Shown piece after piece: positions 6,996 through 11,280 of a stretch of DNA of 11,280 nt. Source of the stretch: an uncultured Lachnospiraceae bacterium (GTDB lineage: Bacteria; Bacillota; Clostridia; Lachnospirales; Lachnospiraceae); NCBI GenBank assembly GCA_934376945.1, contig CAKRPI010000076.1, positions 1 through 11,280 on the forward strand, in the 5' to 3' direction. Positions within the stretch are counted from its first letter, which is position 1; every line of letters begins with the position of its first letter. A program made the translations under genes and the position numbers. The notes under the pieces were generated by a model. The model saw nothing but the letters and a program-made list of their open reading frames with translations, did no database searches and was not told the DNA's origin.

Positions 6996-9900
6996 ATGAG
7001 CAATCCTATTTCCATAGAAAGACATCAGAAGATCCTGGAATATCTGCAGATGATCGAAGCGATCAGTGCAAGCACCGATGATTATCTGTATCTGGTGGAA
7101 GCAGATACAGGACTGGTCCACTTTACCAATCATATCCATTTAAAATATCAGCTGCCAAGCTCCGGCAAAGAAGGATTTCCGGTCGCGGACTGGGTAAAAA
7201 CGATTTACCCGCGTGATGCAAAACCGGTTATGGAGGATCTTCAGCGGGTGTTAGACGGCACACAGCAAGATCACAACATGGAGTACCGTCTGCTGGACCG
7301 TCAGGGCAACCGTTGCTGGATCAGCTGCCGCGGCGTCGTTCAAAACGATGAGGCCGGTCAGCCGCTGATGCTGCTCGGACGCGTTTCTGATACTGTACTC
7401 GGTCAGAAAACCGACGTTCTGACCGGTCTTTTCAATGGCCGCAAATATACGGAGGATATTACCGCCAGCTTAAACCGTCATCAAAGCGGCTGCCTGCTGA
7501 TCTTCGGTCTTGACAACTTTAAAGATATCAATATCAAATATGGACGTTCCTACGGAAATCATATCCTGAAGCAATTCGCGGACGCTCTCGAGGAACACGT
7601 TGCCCCGCGTTATCCTGCCTACCGCCTCGACGGAGACCGGTTTGCACTTAATCTCTGCGGACAGGATCAGACCACCGCCAGTAAAATTTATGAACAGCTC
7701 CGTCAGGCAGTCTCCTTTTGCACAATTTCTGCCGGTTCCGTTCTTTATACCGCAGAATCCTCCTGCGATGGGGAAACACTTTACCAATATGCGGAAAGTG
7801 CGCTTGACCACGCAAAAAAAGACGGCAAAAACCGTCTGTTCTTTTTCTCTTTTGATGATTACAGGGAACATCAGAATTCACTGGAACTCCTGGCAGAGAT
7901 GCGCTACAGCGTTTCACATGACTTCAAAGGCTTCTTTCTTTGCTATCAGCCTCAGCTGCAGTGCCAGAGCTGCCGGATCTGCGGAGTGGAAGCACTTCTG
8001 CGTTTTCAATCTCCCTCGCGCGGTATCATCAGTCCGGTAGAATTCATTCCTCTGCTTGAGCAGAGCCGCCTGATCGTCCCGGTCGGCGAGTGGGTACTCC
8101 GCACTGCCCTTAAAGCCTGCAGAAAATGGCATCTTTCCCTGCCCTGTCTGCGCATCAGTGTAAACCTCTCTTATATTCAGCTTCTTGACGAGCATATCAC
8201 TGCCACGGTACTGGATATCCTTCGCGAATCCGGGCTGTCCGGTGATGCACTGACGCTGGAACTTACGGAAAGCGTCCAGCTGCAGAATTACGAATATTAC
8301 AACCGTATTTTTTATCGCTGGGAGGTCGCCGGTATCCGCATTGCAATCGACGATTTCGGCACCGGTTATTCCAGCCTCGGCTATCTGAAAAATCTCTGTC
8401 TCGATGAGATCAAGATCGACCGTTGTTCCATAACCGGTATTCAGCACAGTACCTATAATTACCGCCTGCTGCGCAATACGATCGAGCTCGCACGAAGCTC
8501 CCAGATCCATATCTGCTGTGAAGGTGTGGAAACGATGGATGAGCTTACTGTACTAAAGGAGCTTCTTCCGGATACCCTGCAGGGCTATCTGTTTTCTGCG
8601 CCCTGTACGCCCGATATTTTTGAACAGCTTTATATCAACTCGGATTCAAATGCATTCTATAATCGCCTGCAGCTGGAAGAACGCTGCCGTTCCATCGGAA
8701 CCGCTAAAAAAGAAACGCTGCAGCCCGCGCTTCGCAAAAAGTTTGATTTCGAGAGTAACTTAAGCGCATGCGCACATATATTTGCAAGAGAAAGTGAAAC
8801 AGAGACTGCCCTGCAAAATCTGCTCGCCTCTGTTGCCGGGTTTTACGGCGCCGACCATGCTTATATTTATACGCCGGTCCGCGATAATGCAAACTGGTAC
8901 TGCCGTGCCAGCTGGTATGCCGATCACGCTGTGCTTTCCAGAAAGCTGCCACAGACGCTTTCCACCAGTGTCATTGACCGCTGGATCAGTTATTTCACTC
9001 TCGGAGAATCCGTTATCATTGAAACGCCAAATGATATTCTCTCCGGTTCTCCGCTTGAACTAGAGCTTCTTCACTGTCAGAATGTCACCGGTCTGATCGC
9101 TGTTCCGATTTCCAGATGCGGACAGACCATCGGCTTTATCGGCGTCAGCAATCCCTCCGAGCATCCGGCAAATGACAACCTGCTTTTTGTCGCTGCCTGT
9201 TTTGTTGCAGACCGCCTGAACCAAAATACTTCCACGGACTGCGCAGGTGACCTTCCCGCTCTTACTTCCGCAGAAGTGCTTGCCCGCACACAGCTCGGCC
9301 TCTGGAAAATCCTGGTTCATGACGACCTGCAGCAATGTGAGCTTTTTACGGATGATATTATGCGGCGTACGCTTGGTCTTACCGCCTCTTTAACCCCTCA
9401 GCAATGCTTCCTCTACTGGTATACGCGCATCAGTGATGAATCACGTCATTACGTTGATTCCGCCCTTCAGGGCATGAATGAAACCAACCAGATCGTTCAG
9501 ATTGAATATACCTGGCAGCATCCGCTGCTTGGAAATTCTACCGTCCGCTTTCTCGGACTTCGCACAAAGGATCACAACGGCACCATCTGCCTGTGCGGGT
9601 ATCATCGTCTTCTAAGTAATATCGAACGGCTGAGCCTTCCGACCGATACGGATCAGAAACAGATTCTTGAGCTGGAATCCGCACGGAAAAATGATTTCTA
9701 CGAGGCAATCCTCTCTGAAACTATCGCTTATGCGGAACTTGACCTTGAAACCGGATGGCCGATCAATTCCGGCGGGCTGTGGGAGCATTATGAAGAAGAA
9801 TGCCGTCAGTGGAGTGAAACCTTCTTACAGGCAGTCATCCGTTCTCTCCCGCGCATCGTCGCACCGGAATACCACGATGCCTGCTGCAGATATTTTTCCC

Positions 9901-10583
9901 CGGATCAAATCTGGTCCATTTACGACAGTGCCGGTTCCGTCAGAAAATACTGCTACCGGCGCATCATCGGAAACGACTTCCACTGGGTAGAGCTGAACAT
10001 TCACGTCTTTCGCGAACACTTTACCAGCCATCGCTATGCGCTCCTTTATCTAAAGGATATCGATACGGACAAAAAACGGGAACTTGCCCAGGTATCCGCC
10101 GCAAATACAGATCCTCTCACAAAGGTCTATAACAGGCGTACCTTCCAGTCTAAAGTCGAAGCCTTCATGAATCGCTCCGACAAACCTGCCTGCGGTGCCC
10201 TGATTCTTTTCGACATTGATAATTTTAAACAGATCAATGATCTGCACGGCCATCCGCAGGGCGACGCGGCATTGCTCCGTATGACCGAGGTTCTGCAGTC
10301 TACCTTCCGCCAGCGCGATCTCATCGGGCGGCTCGGAGGCGATGAATTCCTTGCCTTTATCAAGGATGTCTCCAAACGCCAGGTTCTGAATCAGCGTATG
10401 GAAGAGCTGTCACAGGCTCTCTCCCTTACTGACGGCATTCCGATCGCCTTCAGTGCCGGAATCACATTCGTACATCAGAAAAACTTTTCCTATGAACGCA
10501 TTCTGGATCAGGCAGACCAGGCGCTCTATCACAGCAAGCAGCATGGAAAAGCCCGGACAACCTACTACGAAGATATGGTATAG
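6996..10583 (+). CDS. Multidomain cyclic-di-GMP enzyme: PAS-GGDEF(degenerate)-EAL-GAF-PAS-PAS-GGDEF
   Basis: This 1195-aa soluble protein is predicted both to make and to break the second messenger c-di-GMP. Order: PAS (about 22-135); GGDEF 1 (137-285) with DGDRF (212-216) and Gly171 where a metal-binding Asp belongs, so inactive as a cyclase; EAL phosphodiesterase (about 298-545); GAF (about 590-742); PAS-like segments (about 762-870 and 903-1025); GGDEF 2 (1030-1195). The EAL domain keeps Glu332 (EALLRF), Asn390, Glu422, Asp452/453 (DDFGTG), Lys473, Glu509, Glu512 and Gln529. GGDEF 2 is intact (LGGDEF, 1113-1118), keeps FDIDNFK (1072-1078) and has the inhibitory I-site RQRD (1105-1108). There are no membrane helices. 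It is cysteine-rich. AGGAGG lies 5 bases before the ATG. Domain edges are approximate; the PAS calls rest on fold-like patterns. Confidence 0.95.
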   Translation: MSNPISIERHQKILEYLQMIEAISASTDDYLYLVEADTGLVHFTNHIHLKYQLPSSGKEGFPVADWVKTIYPRDAKPVMEDLQRVLDGTQQDHNMEYRLLDRQGNRCWISCRGVVQNDEAGQPLMLLGRVSDTVLGQKTDVLTGLFNGRKYTEDITASLNRHQSGCLLIFGLDNFKDINIKYGRSYGNHILKQFADALEEHVAPRYPAYRLDGDRFALNLCGQDQTTASKIYEQLRQAVSFCTISAGSVLYTAESSCDGETLYQYAESALDHAKKDGKNRLFFFSFDDYREHQNSLELLAEMRYSVSHDFKGFFLCYQPQLQCQSCRICGVEALLRFQSPSRGIISPVEFIPLLEQSRLIVPVGEWVLRTALKACRKWHLSLPCLRISVNLSYIQLLDEHITATVLDILRESGLSGDALTLELTESVQLQNYEYYNRIFYRWEVAGIRIAIDDFGTGYSSLGYLKNLCLDEIKIDRCSITGIQHSTYNYRLLRNTIELARSSQIHICCEGVETMDELTVLKELLPDTLQGYLFSAPCTPDIFEQLYINSDSNAFYNRLQLEERCRSIGTAKKETLQPALRKKFDFESNLSACAHIFARESETETALQNLLASVAGFYGADHAYIYTPVRDNANWYCRASWYADHAVLSRKLPQTLSTSVIDRWISYFTLGESVIIETPNDILSGSPLELELLHCQNVTGLIAVPISRCGQTIGFIGVSNPSEHPANDNLLFVAACFVADRLNQNTSTDCAGDLPALTSAEVLARTQLGLWKILVHDDLQQCELFTDDIMRRTLGLTASLTPQQCFLYWYTRISDESRHYVDSALQGMNETNQIVQIEYTWQHPLLGNSTVRFLGLRTKDHNGTICLCGYHRLLSNIERLSLPTDTDQKQILELESARKNDFYEAILSETIAYAELDLETGWPINSGGLWEHYEEECRQWSETFLQAVIRSLPRIVAPEYHDACCRYFSPDQIWSIYDSAGSVRKYCYRRIIGNDFHWVELNIHVFREHFTSHRYALLYLKDIDTDKKRELAQVSAANTDPLTKVYNRRTFQSKVEAFMNRSDKPACGALILFDIDNFKQINDLHGHPQGDAALLRMTEVLQSTFRQRDLIGRLGGDEFLAFIKDVSKRQVLNQRMEELSQALSLTDGIPIAFSAGITFVHQKNFSYERILDQADQALYHSKQHGKARTTYYEDMV

Positions 10584-10622
10584 CACCAGACTGTAAGCAG
10601 GTTCCCCTTATGATAGTTCATC

Positions 10623-10676
10623 AACGCAGTCGCTTCGCGACCTGTCCGTGGGCGCGGGGGAATGCTTATCTGCGTT
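10623..10676 (+). repeat. Intergenic hairpin with nested stem
   Basis: AACGCAG (10623-10629) pairs perfectly with CTGCGTT (10670-10676). Inside it TCGC/GCGA (10630-10633 and 10637-10640) forms a small TTC-looped stem. The element is GC-rich and lies just after the c-di-GMP gene, before the terminator. It contains the second copy of the short intergenic repeat. Confidence 0.45.
10630..10646 (+). repeat. Short intergenic repeat, copy 2
   Basis: TCGCTTCGCGACCTGTC matches the leader sequence at 6038-6054 in 14 of 17 positions. It forms part of the nested hairpin at 10623-10676. Together the two copies bracket the regulator/c-di-GMP operon. Confidence 0.35.
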
Positions 10677-10684
10677 CATATCAC

Positions 10685-10740
10685 AAGAACCGCCCGGTTT
10701 CGGCCATACAGCCGGAATCGGGCGGTTCTTATTTTACTTT
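10685..10740 (+). terminator. Strong intrinsic terminator between convergent genes
   Basis: AAGAACCGCCCG (10685-10696) pairs perfectly with CGGGCGGTTCTT (10719-10730). The helix continues inward to 20 pairs, with two G-T pairs, around a 6-base loop. A T-rich tail (ATTTTACTTT) follows on the plus strand, ending the c-di-GMP operon. In the other direction the same hairpin lies 32 bases past the leuS stop but has a weaker T-run, so it may also help end leuS. Confidence 0.9.
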
Positions 10741-10761
10741 CGTCTGATCTTTCTTTTTATT

Positions 10762-11280
10762 TTACTTTACAACAATATTTACGATCTTATTCGGTACGTA
10801 GATCTCTTTTACAACGTTCTTTCCTTCCGTCAGTGCGGCGATTCTCTTATCTGCATTTGCAATTGCAAGAGCATCCTCCTTTGAGCAGCCATTCGGAATG
10901 ACGATCGTTGTCTTCAGCTTACCATTGATCTGAACACCGATCTCAACCTTCGACTCAACGGTCTTTGTCTCATCGTACTCCGGCCATTTGGAAAGAGACA
11001 GGAAGCCTTCTCCGCCGACTGATTCCCACATCTCCTCGCAAAGATGCGGAGCAAACGGGCAAAGCAGTTTGATGAAGATGATAAGATCCTCACGACTGAT
11101 CGTGCCTGCCGTATAAATATCATTGATCAGCGTCATCAGGCATGCAATTGCAGTATTGAATTTCATTGCTTCAATATCTGCCGTTACTTTTTTGATTGCC
11201 TTGTGGAATTTTACTTCCATATCCGGATCTGCCGCATCTGTCATAATGTCGGTCAGTCCTGCCACACGCTCCAGGAAACG
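10762..11280 (-). CDS. leuS: Leucyl-tRNA synthetase, C-terminal part (partial)
   Basis: This is the C-terminal 172 residues of the cytoplasmic enzyme that charges tRNA-Leu with leucine. The frame is open to the window edge and begins RFLERVAGLTDIM, so a GTG at 11265 is an internal valine, not a start. The anticodon-binding helical domain shows FHKAIKKVTADIEAMKFNTA and LCPFAPHLCEEMW, both highly characteristic. The small C-terminal domain ends YVPNKIVNIVVK, the usual LeuS tail that contacts the tRNA elbow. The catalytic HIGH and KMSKS parts lie outside the window. It converges on the c-di-GMP gene and shares the spacer terminator with it. It is a housekeeping gene unrelated to the sugar operon. 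Confidence 0.97.
   Translation of the reverse strand, partial: RFLERVAGLTDIMTDAADPDMEVKFHKAIKKVTADIEAMKFNTAIACLMTLINDIYTAGTISREDLIIFIKLLCPFAPHLCEEMWESVGGEGFLSLSKWPEYDETKTVESKVEIGVQINGKLKTTIVIPNGCSKEDALAIANADKRIAALTEGKNVVKEIYVPNKIVNIVVK

Noticed and set aside
7914..8510. 198-codon minus-strand open frame inside the c-di-GMP gene
   Set aside because: It lies entirely opposite a well-conserved EAL domain and has no protein-family features.
10648..10901. Two overlapping plus-strand open frames of about 79 codons after the c-di-GMP gene
   Set aside because: They run through the strong terminator and over the leuS C-terminus, with no start signal or recognisable product.
11263..11265. GTG as a start codon for a 167-aa protein
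   Set aside because: The reading frame continues upstream as RFLER, standard leucyl-tRNA synthetase sequence, so the GTG is an internal valine.
1..11280. CRISPR arrays, tRNA or rRNA genes, insertion sequences, phage genes
   Set aside because: I found no regularly spaced repeats, cloverleaf sequences, transposase or integrase motifs, or phage-like proteins on either strand.

Overview
The window looks like a chromosomal segment from an anaerobic Gram-positive bacterium of the Clostridia, most likely Lachnospiraceae. This rests on the gene families and their sequence style, strong AGGAGG-type ribosome binding sites, moderate GC genes with AT-rich spacers, and a multi-domain GGDEF/EAL protein of a kind common in that group. 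It is an inference from reading, not from a search.

Positions 1-5700 hold a sugar-utilisation operon read on the minus strand. Its order is an extracellular solute-binding protein (5700-4411), two ABC permeases (4024-3137 and 3125-2268) and a cytoplasmic family 3 glycoside hydrolase (2248-95). No transporter ATPase is present, so a shared MsmK-type ATPase encoded elsewhere is presumably used. A 386-base gap between the binding-protein gene and the first permease contains a terminator-like hairpin and a possible competing helix. This is a plausible device for making more binding protein than permease. A short open frame at 1-52 may be the edge of another gene.

Positions 5701-6125 are an AT-rich divergent control region. 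I see an extended -10 box facing each way, and a direct repeat with 21-base spacing upstream of the transporter promoter. That spacing fits an AraC-family dimer.

Positions 6126-10583 hold a plus-strand pair: an AraC-family regulator (285 aa) and, 12 bases later, a 1195-aa cyclic-di-GMP enzyme. The enzyme's order is PAS, degenerate GGDEF, intact EAL, GAF, two PAS-like segments, intact GGDEF with an I-site. The natural reading is that the AraC protein senses the imported sugar, switches on the transporter/hydrolase operon, and is made together with an enzyme that can both make and break c-di-GMP. Nutrient sensing would thereby be tied to a motility or attachment decision. This link is inferred from gene order only.

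Positions 10584-10761 contain a small repeat-like hairpin and a strong terminator lying between convergent genes. Positions 10762-11280 are the C-terminal end of leucyl-tRNA synthetase (leuS), an unrelated housekeeping gene marking the end of the accessory block.
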